From NCBI GenBank assembly GCA_002798195.1, contig NWQM01000003.1, positions 1-64,000 of the forward strand: a stretch of 64,000 nucleotides of DNA, given 5' to 3'. Under the pieces are notes generated by a model. That model was given only the letters and a program-made list of their open reading frames with translations. It was not told the origin of the DNA and searched no databases. Source of the stretch: Lysobacteraceae bacterium NML03-0222 (GTDB taxonomy: Bacteria; Pseudomonadota; Gammaproteobacteria; Xanthomonadales; Xanthomonadaceae). The translations under genes and the position numbers were made by a program. Position 1 is the stretch's first letter, and each line of letters opens with the position of its first letter. Below are positions 8,058 through 16,137 of this stretch, piece after piece.

Positions 8058-9170
8058 TCAGCGCACGCATTTGACTTCCTTGATGGCAATCAGCCCCGGC
8101 ACATCGACCACACCAAAGCCAGGGCGCTTGCCCAGGGTGATTTCAGCCTCGTTGAACAGGGTATCGCTCACCACCGGGTCGGCTTTGCATAGTGACGGGC
8201 CGTCCAGGTCGATTTTGCTGATGGCCTGTGACTTGGCGGCGGCAAGATGCGCGGCGGCGGCCACGCTGACCGAGGATTCGAGCATGCAGCCCATCATGCA
8301 GTCGATGCCATGCAAGGCGGCAAGGTCGGCAATCTGGATGGCCTGCGAGAGCCCGCCGGTCTTCATCAGCTTGATATTGATAATGTCGGCCGCGCGCATC
8401 TGGATAAGCGTGATGACTTCCTTGGCGCCAAAGACCGACTCATCGGCCATCACCGGGGTGTGGACGCGCTCGGTGACGAACTTCAGACCGGCAAGGTCGC
8501 TGGCCTTCACCGGCTGCTCCACCAGCTCCAGATGCACGCCGCTGTTCTCCAGCTGATGCAGGGCAAATACCGCCTGTTTGGCGGTCCAGCCCTGGTTGGC
8601 ATCCAGGCGCAGCAGGGCGCGTCCCTCCACGGCAGCATGAATGGCGCGCACACGCTCGATATCCACGCCAATATCCTTGCCGACCTTGATTTTCAGTGCG
8701 GAAAAGCCGCGCTCAACCGCGGCCAGGGCGTCCGCCACCATCTTGTCGATAGTGTCCACACTGATGGTGATGTCGGTGCTGACCACCGGGTCACCGCCGC
8801 CCAGCAGCTGATAGGCGGGGGCGTTGTAAAGCTGCGCGAACAGGTCGTAGAGCGCGATTTCCACTGCAGCTTTGGCGCTGTGGTTATTCACCATGGCCGA
8901 CTGTACCCGCGCGATATTGCGGTTGTGGTCAGCCACCTCCTGACCCAGCAGTCGTGGGGCGATGTAGCGCTCGATGGCTTCGACGATGCTGCCATGAGTA
9001 TCGCCGGTAATCACCGCCGTGGCCGGAGCGCCACCCCAGCCGGATTCGCCGCTGTCGGTGTGGATGCGCACGATGATGTCTTCCACATGGTCAACACTGC
9101 GCAGGGCGGTCTTGAATGGCGTTTTCAGTGGCGTGCGCAACAGGCCAAGTTCAAACGAGCGGATTTTCAT
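8058..9170 (-). CDS. L-Ala-D/L-Glu (dipeptide) epimerase, enolase superfamily
   Basis: 370 aa. It inverts the Glu stereocentre of L-Ala-D-Glu released from murein peptides so that the dipeptide can be degraded. The enolase-superfamily catalytic set is visible in order: the KxK motif in ALKIKVGKD, metal ligands in LDANQGW, VEQPVKA and MADESVFG, and the opposite-face lysine in INIKLMKTGGL. The N-terminus MKIRSFELGLLRTPLKTPFKTA is typical for the muconate-lactonizing subgroup. The downstream position after an NlpC/P60 enzyme parallels the ykfB-ykfC pairing in Bacillus. Substrate range could include other dipeptides; the genomic context favours L-Ala-D-Glu. Confidence 0.9.
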   Translation of the reverse strand: MKIRSFELGLLRTPLKTPFKTALRSVDHVEDIIVRIHTDSGESGWGGAPATAVITGDTHGSIVEAIERYIAPRLLGQEVADHNRNIARVQSAMVNNHSAKAAVEIALYDLFAQLYNAPAYQLLGGGDPVVSTDITISVDTIDKMVADALAAVERGFSALKIKVGKDIGVDIERVRAIHAAVEGRALLRLDANQGWTAKQAVFALHQLENSGVHLELVEQPVKASDLAGLKFVTERVHTPVMADESVFGAKEVITLIQMRAADIINIKLMKTGGLSQAIQIADLAALHGIDCMMGCMLESSVSVAAAAHLAAAKSQAISKIDLDGPSLCKADPVVSDTLFNEAEITLGKRPGFGVVDVPGLIAIKEVKCVR

Positions 9171-9215
9171 TGGCGGTTTCCGGGCGGGTAAAGAGCGTTT
9201 GCATGGGCAGCAGCA

Positions 9216-10601
9216 TCATGGCCGCATCTTCACCACGCTGTAGATTTTGTCGATGTAGAGCGCGTCATCGTCACTGCCCAGCGGCTCCAGTGGGGTGACG
9301 GCCACGCCATTGACCGGCCAGCTGCCGACAACGTCTGCATAGCGCACGCCGGGGGTGTCATGGATGACATAGGTAAGCCCCTTGTCATGACCGATGACCA
9401 TCATCACATGGCCGGGGATATACACCAGGTCGCCTACTTGCAGGGTTTTCAGCACTTCGCGGCGTGCATCGCGGTTCATTTCTGCGGTGAAGGGGATGAT
9501 ATTGAATGCCGGACTCTTGCCCTGGTCGCCGGTATTGCGCGGCATTTCCAGGCCGAAGCCGGCATATACCTCGGAGACGAAACCGCTGCAATCGCGCGCT
9601 TCATAGCTATGTCCCCAGCCATAGCGCTCGCCCAGGAATTTGAAGCTCTGCTCCAGCAGTGTGCGCTGGTTGAGCGGCAGATAGTGGCGGCTGACATCGG
9701 CCGAATGCGGCAGCAGGGCAGGGCGCAATTGCAGGCGACCCTCACTATCGCGGCTGGGCAGCTGCACCACATGGGCGGCTGCGGGCAACTGGCCATTGAC
9801 CGGCTCCTCGCGCGGCCAATCAGCCAGCAGTGGGATGCGCGTGCCCATGTCCAGCGACAGCCGTGAAAGCTGCGGGGCTTCCGGGGTATAGACGGTTTCG
9901 GCGCGTGCACCGGTCACCACCAGCCACGGGCTGCGCTCGGCATAGGCCAGCACCGTGGCCGCATCGCCAGTGGCGAGCAAGTCGCTGCGCATCCAGGCGG
10001 CATAACGGGCAGACACTACAAACGACCATTGCCGGTCACGGCTTTCATGCAGTATCGCCACGGCAGAGCCGGGGAACAGCGCGCTCTCCTGAAAGCGGTC
10101 GATATCGGTATCGCCCACGCGGCTGAACACCCGTGTGGCGGTGGGGAAAGTGCGCAGGTCGGCACGCGCGATGACCAGTGCAAAACGTGGCTGAACCTGT
10201 GCGGGCAGCGTCTCCAGTGCAAGATCAGCCAGCCAGCCATCAATCATGCTGTCGCTGATGCGCTGCCCCTGACTGTCATACAGGCTGCGCTTGGGACGGG
10301 AGGAGCGCTTTTCCACCATGGCGCGTACTTCGGCGCCCGGCATTTGCGCCGGCAGGCGGCGCAGCTCGTGCATGCTGGGGTCTTGGGCGCGCAGGCGCTG
10401 GTTTTGTGCGTCGATTTCGGCGGCAGAGAGCAGCAGTGCATCGGGCTTTTGACTGCGAGAAATCCAGTATTCGGCAGTTTGTTGGGCAGGTGCTACATGG
10501 GGGATGACATGCAGCTTGTCGCCTGCCTGTACACCGCTGGCAATCAACATCAACGTCAGGCAAGTCGCCAGTGTGCCGGTGCGGAAAATTTTGCTCATCA
10601 T
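9216..10601 (-). CDS. Exported NlpC/P60 (C40) endopeptidase with SH3-like domains
   Basis: 461 aa from MMSKIF (ATG at 10601; 10598 is equally possible). A Sec signal peptide ends near VQAGDKLH. The middle part (about 130-280) fits bacterial SH3-type domains. The C-terminal NlpC/P60 domain has the catalytic Cys in ARDCSGFVSEVYAGFG, the His in LVYIPGHVMMVIGHD and a following polar residue in YVIHDTPG. By analogy with YkfC-like enzymes it should cut gamma-D-Glu-diamino acid bonds and release L-Ala-D-Glu, the substrate of the epimerase encoded next. First gene of the minus-strand cluster, divergent from the serine hydrolase gene. Confidence 0.85.
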   Translation of the reverse strand: MMSKIFRTGTLATCLTLMLIASGVQAGDKLHVIPHVAPAQQTAEYWISRSQKPDALLLSAAEIDAQNQRLRAQDPSMHELRRLPAQMPGAEVRAMVEKRSSRPKRSLYDSQGQRISDSMIDGWLADLALETLPAQVQPRFALVIARADLRTFPTATRVFSRVGDTDIDRFQESALFPGSAVAILHESRDRQWSFVVSARYAAWMRSDLLATGDAATVLAYAERSPWLVVTGARAETVYTPEAPQLSRLSLDMGTRIPLLADWPREEPVNGQLPAAAHVVQLPSRDSEGRLQLRPALLPHSADVSRHYLPLNQRTLLEQSFKFLGERYGWGHSYEARDCSGFVSEVYAGFGLEMPRNTGDQGKSPAFNIIPFTAEMNRDARREVLKTLQVGDLVYIPGHVMMVIGHDKGLTYVIHDTPGVRYADVVGSWPVNGVAVTPLEPLGSDDDALYIDKIYSVVKMRP

Positions 10602-10630
10602 CCGTTTGCTGCTCCGGGGTATTTCGAAAT

Positions 10631-10656
10631 CGGGGGTTTCAAGCATAAATTACCGC
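10631..10656 (+). promoter_or_regulatory. Weak candidate promoter for the serine hydrolase gene
   Basis: TTCGAA and TAAATT are separated by 17 bases in the divergent intergenic region, about 40 bases before the ATG at 10691. The -35 box matches only three of six consensus bases, so confidence is low; exact edges are approximate. Confidence 0.25.
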
Positions 10657-10690
10657 CACAGTTTCGGTGAGAAAGATTTCCGGGGGAAAA

Positions 10691-12268
10691 ATGCCCGCAA
10701 GTAAGCGTTGGGATTTGAAGGCCGCCCTTTCATTGGCGTTGTTTGCTGCCATGCCGGTGCAAGCAGGCGATGATGCGGCCTTCATCGAGGCCGAAGTGGA
10801 TGCCGCCGTTGCCCGCTACCAGTTGCCGGGTATTGCCGTGGGGGTGTTGCGCAATGGCGAAGTCATCGCCCGCGTGATGCGCGGCGAAACCCGGATTGGC
10901 TCGGGTGAGAAGATTGATGCCGATTCCATCTTCAAAATCGCCTCCAACTCCAAAGCCATGACTGGCGCCTTGCTGGCGCGTCTGGTTGACCAGGGCAAAC
11001 TGGCTTGGGATGACCCGGTGATCCGGCATCTGCCGGATTTCCGCATGTACGAAGATTGGGTGACACGGGAAATCCAGGTGCGCGACCTGCTCATCCACAA
11101 CAGCGGCCTGCCGGCCGGGGCGGGGGACTTGATGCTCTGGCCTTCGCCCAATGGCTTCAGCCGTGCCGATGTATTGCACGGCCTGCGTTATTTGAAGCCC
11201 AGATGGAGCTTCCGCTCGCGTTATGCCTATGACAACACCCTGTATATCGTTGCCGGGGAAGTGGCTGCGGCCGCAGCCGGGGATAGTTACGAGGCCCTGA
11301 TGCAGCGCGAGGTATTCACCCCGCTCGGGCTTGCGCGCTGCCGGGTGGGCGAATGGCGGCAGGCTGAGCTTGGCAATGTCGCCCAGCCGCATCGTCTGCG
11401 TGATGGCCGCTTTGAGCTCAGTGGCGCAGATGGCGAAGTCATCAGCAATACGCCGATGGCGGCCGCAGGTGGCGTGCGTTGCAGCCTGAACGACATGCTG
11501 CGCTGGGCGAGCGTGTGGCTGATTCCCGAAAAAAACGGCCTGCACCAGGGGAAGCCCTGGCTTTCGGCGCGGCAGCGCAGCGAAGTCTGGCAGGCGCATA
11601 TGCCGATGCCCTTGAGCGCGCGCATGCAGGCCTGGGATGGCAGTCATTACTACGCCTATGGTTATGGCTGGCGGCTATCGGATATCGACGGCACGGCGCG
11701 GGTGGCGCATACCGGCACCCTGAATGGCATGTATTCGGCGCTGACCCTGCTGCCGGAGAAAAATACCGGCATCGTGGTGCTGATCAATGGCGATGCTTCG
11801 GAAGCGCGCACGGTATTGATGCAGTCGCTGACCAAGCGCTTTACCGCACCCGGCAACAACCCCGGCGTGGCGGGCTATGCCAGGCTTCTGGCCGAAGAAG
11901 CGGCTGTCAAAAAGCAAAGCCCGGCAGGCAGGGTCTTGCCCGATACTTCCGACCGGCGTCCGGCCAGCCCCCGGCAATTGGCCGCCATGCTGGGGCAGTG
12001 GCGCGATCCGTGGTTTGGAGAAGTGAGTATTTGCCCGGAAGGCAAGGCAGTGCGCTGGCGCTCGCAAAAATCGCCGAGCATGTTCGGGCAGGTGATGGCA
12101 AGCCGCCACGGCTGGTTGGTGGCCTGGGAAGGCGCCCGCCTCACCGAGGCTTGGCTGCTGCCGCAGGGTGAAAAGCTGCGGATGGCCAAGCTCGACCCGG
12201 ATGGCGATTTCAGCGACGACTTTGAAGACCTGGAGTTCACTCGCACCGGAGCCTGCCCGGCAGGATGA
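10691..12268 (+). CDS. Exported beta-lactamase-fold serine hydrolase with C-terminal DUF3471-like domain
   Basis: 525 aa from the ATG at 10691, which has GGGGGA about 5 bases before it; an in-frame GTG at 10667 has no such site. A signal peptide (to about MPVQAG) is followed by a class C beta-lactamase/DD-peptidase fold: SxxK motif Ser85-Asn-Ser-Lys88, tyrosine motif YDN in YAYDNTLYIVAG, and HTG in ARVAHTGTLNG. The last ~100 residues form a separate beta-rich domain like those at the end of many serine hydrolases. It could be a DD-carboxypeptidase, D-aminopeptidase or esterase. Its position divergent from murein-recycling genes suggests action on peptidoglycan peptides rather than a resistance beta-lactamase. 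Confidence 0.8.
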   Translation: MPASKRWDLKAALSLALFAAMPVQAGDDAAFIEAEVDAAVARYQLPGIAVGVLRNGEVIARVMRGETRIGSGEKIDADSIFKIASNSKAMTGALLARLVDQGKLAWDDPVIRHLPDFRMYEDWVTREIQVRDLLIHNSGLPAGAGDLMLWPSPNGFSRADVLHGLRYLKPRWSFRSRYAYDNTLYIVAGEVAAAAAGDSYEALMQREVFTPLGLARCRVGEWRQAELGNVAQPHRLRDGRFELSGADGEVISNTPMAAAGGVRCSLNDMLRWASVWLIPEKNGLHQGKPWLSARQRSEVWQAHMPMPLSARMQAWDGSHYYAYGYGWRLSDIDGTARVAHTGTLNGMYSALTLLPEKNTGIVVLINGDASEARTVLMQSLTKRFTAPGNNPGVAGYARLLAEEAAVKKQSPAGRVLPDTSDRRPASPRQLAAMLGQWRDPWFGEVSICPEGKAVRWRSQKSPSMFGQVMASRHGWLVAWEGARLTEAWLLPQGEKLRMAKLDPDGDFSDDFEDLEFTRTGACPAG

Positions 12269-12281
12269 AAGTGAGTGCCCC

Positions 12282-14207
12282 TCAGCCAGGGCGGTATCGC
12301 CTCAGGCGGCGTACAAGCTCGTGCAGTGCAGCAGGGCTCTCATCATCCGCCGCATAGCGCGCCTTGTTGAAATCCTCTGCCAAGCTGCGGATGGCTTCGG
12401 CATCTTGCGGGCGGGCAGCGATGATGCGCTGGCTCCACTGCTGGGCGCTTTCGTGAGGCTCGCGTGTAAGCCCGAAGCGCTGGTAGCGGGTGGAGAGCTG
12501 ATGCCAGGCGCGCAGTAGCGGGTCTGGCTCGCGCTCGCCACGCGATAGCCACCAGAGCATGGCGGCCAGCGACAGTGTGATGGCGATGGACAGTATCAGA
12601 ATCAGCCGCTCCGGGCTGACGCGGTCGATGCCAAGGCGGCTCAGCATGCGGGATTGGCGCTCGGCATTGAAGCCCAGTACGAAATCGTTCCAGCTGCTGC
12701 GCACCAGATCGGCGAGATTCCATGCCTGATTGAAATTGATGAGGCCGCCAGCAAAGCTGCCCGGCATGCGGTCGGCCACGGTGTCGTAAATGCGCTCGGG
12801 GGCAACTGCGGCGGTGGGGTCGATGCGCACCCAGCCCTGTCCTTGCAGCCACACTTCTGCCCAGGCATGGGCGTCGGAATTGCGCACTACCCAGTAATTG
12901 CCCACCGGGTTGTGATAGCCACCGGCATAGCCGGTGACCACGCGCGCAGGCACGCCCGCAGCGCGCATCAGCAGCACGAAGGAGGAGCTGAAATGCTCGC
13001 AATAGCCGACTTGGGTCTGGAACAGGAACTCGTCCACGGTATCGAGGCCCAGGGCGGGTGGCTCCAGCGAATAGGCCAGTTCCTTGTTCACCATCGCCAA
13101 GGCCAGCTCGACAATACCGGCATCATCACCTGCGCTTTGCATTTGCCATTGCCGCGCCAGTTGCTGCGCGCGCGGATTGAGGTGACGCGGGAAGGCCAGG
13201 GCGCGCTGGCGCTCGGCATCGGAAAGCTGTGGCTGAAACACCGCAGGGGGCGCCGATTGCAGCTGCCAACGGGTCAACGATTGCAGTTTGTGGGGCGAGA
13301 GCAGATTGCCGTCCGGGCTCATAAGGCTACCGCTGGGCGCGGCAAGCGGCAGGTCGAGTGCGGTGATATAGGGCTGCTCGCTGGGCTCGATTTCCAGCTG
13401 GTATGTCCAGCCTTTGGCTCGCGCGCTTGCATGCAGCTGCGTGCTTGGCAGGGGCGGGCGCGAGTTCTTCCAGACACGGCCATCAAAATCCCATAGCACC
13501 GGGCCGCGCCAGTACATTTGCGAGCTGGGCGGCGCCTCGCCTGCAAAGCGCACGCGCATGGCAGGAGAGTCATCGACCATCAGATCCAGCCAGTCGCCCG
13601 GCGACATGCGGTCGGAGAGGCCGATTTTGCTTGTGGCGCGGTCGGGAATGCCCCAAAGCGGCGAGGAAATCCGCGGGAACAGCCAGAAAACTGCCAGCGC
13701 CAGCGGCAGGCCAAGCAGAACCAGCTTGCCGACCCCGCGCATGCCATTTAGCAGCGGCAGCGGCGGGATGTCGGCCTCGACATCGGCCAGCCGTTGCAGG
13801 CAGGCCAGTGCCGCGAGGCTGGCGGCCAGCCCCAGCAGCAAGGTGGTTGGCCCCTGATCGAGCAGGAAGGTGGAAAACGGTGCAAACAGGGCAAAGCCAA
13901 TCAGGCTGCGGGCATCGCGCAGGCTGTGGGTTTCCAGTGGCTTCAAGGCCAGCATCATCGCCAGCAGGCCACAGCCGGTATCGCGCCCCAGTCGGAAGCC
14001 GAACAGGGCAAACACCATCAGGATGGCCATCAACGTCAGTGGCAGCTTCAGCCATGCGGGCAAGACACCACGCTGTCCGACCCAGGCCATCAGCAGGGCG
14101 ATGAGCGGCGTGGCGATGGCAAGTGTCCGCGGCAGCTGTGGCAACAGCGGTGCCAGCGCCAGCGCCAGGGTGAGCAGCAGAAAGCGCCGGGTATGTGCAT
14201 CAAACAT
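12282..14207 (-). CDS. TgpA-type membrane transglutaminase-like protease (DUF3488/transglutaminase/DUF4129)
   Basis: 641 aa from MFDAHTRRF (ATG at 14207, overlapping the DUF58 stop by 8 nt). An N-terminal block of several membrane helices (to about 185) precedes a periplasmic transglutaminase-like domain with the Cys-His-Asp triad: QVGYCEHFSSSFVLLMRAAG, SDAHAWAEVW and VRIDPTAAV. Another membrane helix (LILILSIAITLSLAAMLWW) and a cytoplasmic DUF4129-like tail follow. The organisation MoxR-DUF58-TgpA is a widespread conserved operon, with the Pseudomonas TgpA gene essential in some strains; the cellular substrate is not settled. Confidence 0.88.
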   Translation of the reverse strand: MFDAHTRRFLLLTLALALAPLLPQLPRTLAIATPLIALLMAWVGQRGVLPAWLKLPLTLMAILMVFALFGFRLGRDTGCGLLAMMLALKPLETHSLRDARSLIGFALFAPFSTFLLDQGPTTLLLGLAASLAALACLQRLADVEADIPPLPLLNGMRGVGKLVLLGLPLALAVFWLFPRISSPLWGIPDRATSKIGLSDRMSPGDWLDLMVDDSPAMRVRFAGEAPPSSQMYWRGPVLWDFDGRVWKNSRPPLPSTQLHASARAKGWTYQLEIEPSEQPYITALDLPLAAPSGSLMSPDGNLLSPHKLQSLTRWQLQSAPPAVFQPQLSDAERQRALAFPRHLNPRAQQLARQWQMQSAGDDAGIVELALAMVNKELAYSLEPPALGLDTVDEFLFQTQVGYCEHFSSSFVLLMRAAGVPARVVTGYAGGYHNPVGNYWVVRNSDAHAWAEVWLQGQGWVRIDPTAAVAPERIYDTVADRMPGSFAGGLINFNQAWNLADLVRSSWNDFVLGFNAERQSRMLSRLGIDRVSPERLILILSIAITLSLAAMLWWLSRGEREPDPLLRAWHQLSTRYQRFGLTREPHESAQQWSQRIIAARPQDAEAIRSLAEDFNKARYAADDESPAALHELVRRLRRYRPG

Positions 14208-15150
14208 CGCCGTACTCCGGCAGCAGCGCCAGTGCGCGCAGGCAGGCATGACAGTGTGCGCTGCCGCCGTCAGGCCCCAGGGTTTGCCGCGGCAGCTTCA
14301 AAACCCAGTGCCGGCCTTCACGCTCGGCCAAATCCACCCAGTGCGCCAGACGGCGGATGCGCGCCTCATGGGGCAGCCCCAAGGCATGCCAGTCCAGCTC
14401 CAGGTCATCGCCATGCGCCGCTTCCCAGGTGCGCGACATCAGCTGGTCACGCCGGGCGCTGGCCTTCCAGGCGATGCTGTGCAGTGCATCGCCGGGTTGA
14501 TAATTGCGCAAAAGATGCAGCTCATCACCGGCAAAATGCGGTCTGCGCAGCTGGCCGTTCTCGGCCGATAGCGGCAGTGGCGGGCCGTCGCTTTCCAGTG
14601 CCGGGTAAACCAGCAAGCCTTCATCCGGCTGTAGCCAGGCCCAGGCGCGCGCCAGCCCCAGGGGACGGGTGGTGAATACTTCAATGCGTGATATGTCCAT
14701 CCAACCGCGTTTTTCAGTGGGCAGTTCAATAGCGGCAATGCCGCCTTGGTGCGCCGCAACCGAAAAAGTCACGCGTTGCGTGCCAATGCGCAATTGCAGG
14801 CCGGGGCGGGCGCGCTCATCACGGCTGGAGAAGCTGATTTTGAGTGGCATCGGCCGCCCGGCGGAAACAGGCTCTGCGGCAATCAGCTCTGCGCGCAGGC
14901 CGGACAATTGCAGATGCGCCGCCAGCAGGCTGGCAAGCCCGGCGCCCGCCAGCAGCAGGGACAGCAGCAAGGCCGGATTGTTGTTGTAGTTCAGTGCGCC
15001 AACGAACATGGTGACCACCAGCAACAGATAGAACAGCCCAAAGCGGGTGGGCAGCACATAGACCCGCCTGCGATCAAGCAGAATGGGCAGCGCCTCGCTG
15101 GTGCGCGGGCGAGCAAAGCGTTGAATCAGGCGCATCCACCACGGCGACAT
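14200..15150 (-). CDS. DUF58 domain protein (MoxR-associated)
   Basis: 316 aa from MSPWWMRLIQRF (ATG at 15150, seven bases after the moxR stop). Two adjacent membrane helices near 40-85 (FGLFYLLLVVTMFVGALNY, LLLSLLLAGAGLASLLAA) anchor it. The DUF58 signature lies in LLRNYQPGDALHSIAWKASAR, followed by DQLMSRTWEA. DUF58 proteins partner with MoxR AAA+ ATPases and often carry a VWA-like fold. The longer upstream reading frame overlaps moxR and was rejected. Confidence 0.88.
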   Translation of the reverse strand: MSPWWMRLIQRFARPRTSEALPILLDRRRVYVLPTRFGLFYLLLVVTMFVGALNYNNNPALLLSLLLAGAGLASLLAAHLQLSGLRAELIAAEPVSAGRPMPLKISFSSRDERARPGLQLRIGTQRVTFSVAAHQGGIAAIELPTEKRGWMDISRIEVFTTRPLGLARAWAWLQPDEGLLVYPALESDGPPLPLSAENGQLRRPHFAGDELHLLRNYQPGDALHSIAWKASARRDQLMSRTWEAAHGDDLELDWHALGLPHEARIRRLAHWVDLAEREGRHWVLKLPRQTLGPDGGSAHCHACLRALALLPEYGDV

Positions 15151-15157
15151 CGGTACT

Positions 15158-16081
15158 TCAATCCAGCGGTACGGCAAGCAGGATGGATTTGGCAAGCGCC
15201 ACGGCATCGCTATTGCCATCGCCGACCAGCCGGTGCGCGGCCAGCGGCACGAACAGCGCCTGCACATCTTCGGGCAGCACATGGCCGCGCCCCAGCAGCA
15301 AGGCATGCGCGCGGGCGGCGCGCAGCAGGGCAAGACCGGCGCGCGGCGACAGGCCAATTCGCACCCCGGGATGCTGGCGGCTGCGGGCGAGCAATGCCTG
15401 CACATAAGTCACCAGTGACTCACTGGCATGCACCTGCAATACGGCCTGTTGCAAGGCCAGTACATCGGTTTCGGAGAGCAGGGGCCTGGCCTCGGTAATC
15501 AGTGCACGGCGGTCTTCGCCCATCAGCAGGGCGCGCTCGGTCTGGCTGTCGGGATAGCCCATCGATAGCCGCAGCAAGAAGCGGTCAAGCTGCGAGTCGG
15601 GCAGTGGATAGGTGCCGGACAAGTCCACCGGGTTTTGCGTGGCGATGACGAAAAACGGCAGCGGCAGCTTGCGAGTCACGCCATCGATGGTGACTTGCTG
15701 CTCGGCCATGGCCTCCAGCAAGGCGCTTTGCGTGCGCGGCGGAGCGCGGTTGATTTCATCGCCCAGCAGGATGTGGGTGAATACTGGCCCTGGGTGAAAC
15801 TCGAACTGCCGCGCCGGCGCGTCATACACCGATACCCCGACCACATCGGCCGGCAGCAGGTCGGAAGTGAACTGCACGCGCTGAAACTTCAGCCCCAGTG
15901 TCGCCGCCAGCGCATGTGCCAGTGTGGTTTTGCCAAGACCGGGCAAGTCCTCAATCAGCACATGCCCTGCTGCCAGCAGCGCCACAAAGGTCAGTCGCAC
16001 TTCCAGCGGTTTGCCAAGCACCAGGGTGTTGACTTGGCTTACTGCTGCACGCAGTCGCGTATGCAGTTGTTCATTCAGCAT
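15158..16081 (-). CDS. MoxR-family AAA+ ATPase
   Basis: 307 aa from MLNEQLHTRLRAAVSQVN (ATG at 16081). Walker A is LPGLGKTT (46-53), Walker B is ILLGDEINRAPP, and sensor-1 is VIATQNPVDLSGTYPLPDSQLDRF. The C-terminal lid (MoxR AAA_lid) covers the last 80 residues. These ATPases act as chaperone-like assembly factors for partner proteins encoded alongside, here DUF58 and TgpA. First gene of a three-gene operon; divergent from the GT39 gene, with a 56-base spacer. Confidence 0.92.
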   Translation of the reverse strand: MLNEQLHTRLRAAVSQVNTLVLGKPLEVRLTFVALLAAGHVLIEDLPGLGKTTLAHALAATLGLKFQRVQFTSDLLPADVVGVSVYDAPARQFEFHPGPVFTHILLGDEINRAPPRTQSALLEAMAEQQVTIDGVTRKLPLPFFVIATQNPVDLSGTYPLPDSQLDRFLLRLSMGYPDSQTERALLMGEDRRALITEARPLLSETDVLALQQAVLQVHASESLVTYVQALLARSRQHPGVRIGLSPRAGLALLRAARAHALLLGRGHVLPEDVQALFVPLAAHRLVGDGNSDAVALAKSILLAVPLD

Positions 16082-16137
16082 GGTATTCAACTCGGGTAAC
16101 CTTTGCGGTCTTTTGATTGCAGCCCGAGAGTTTAACG

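Noticed and set aside
10691..12268. Acquired beta-lactamase resistance gene
   Set aside because: It has the SxxK/YxN/HTG set but a long C-terminal domain, local codon use and a peptidoglycan-recycling neighbourhood, which fit a housekeeping serine hydrolase better.
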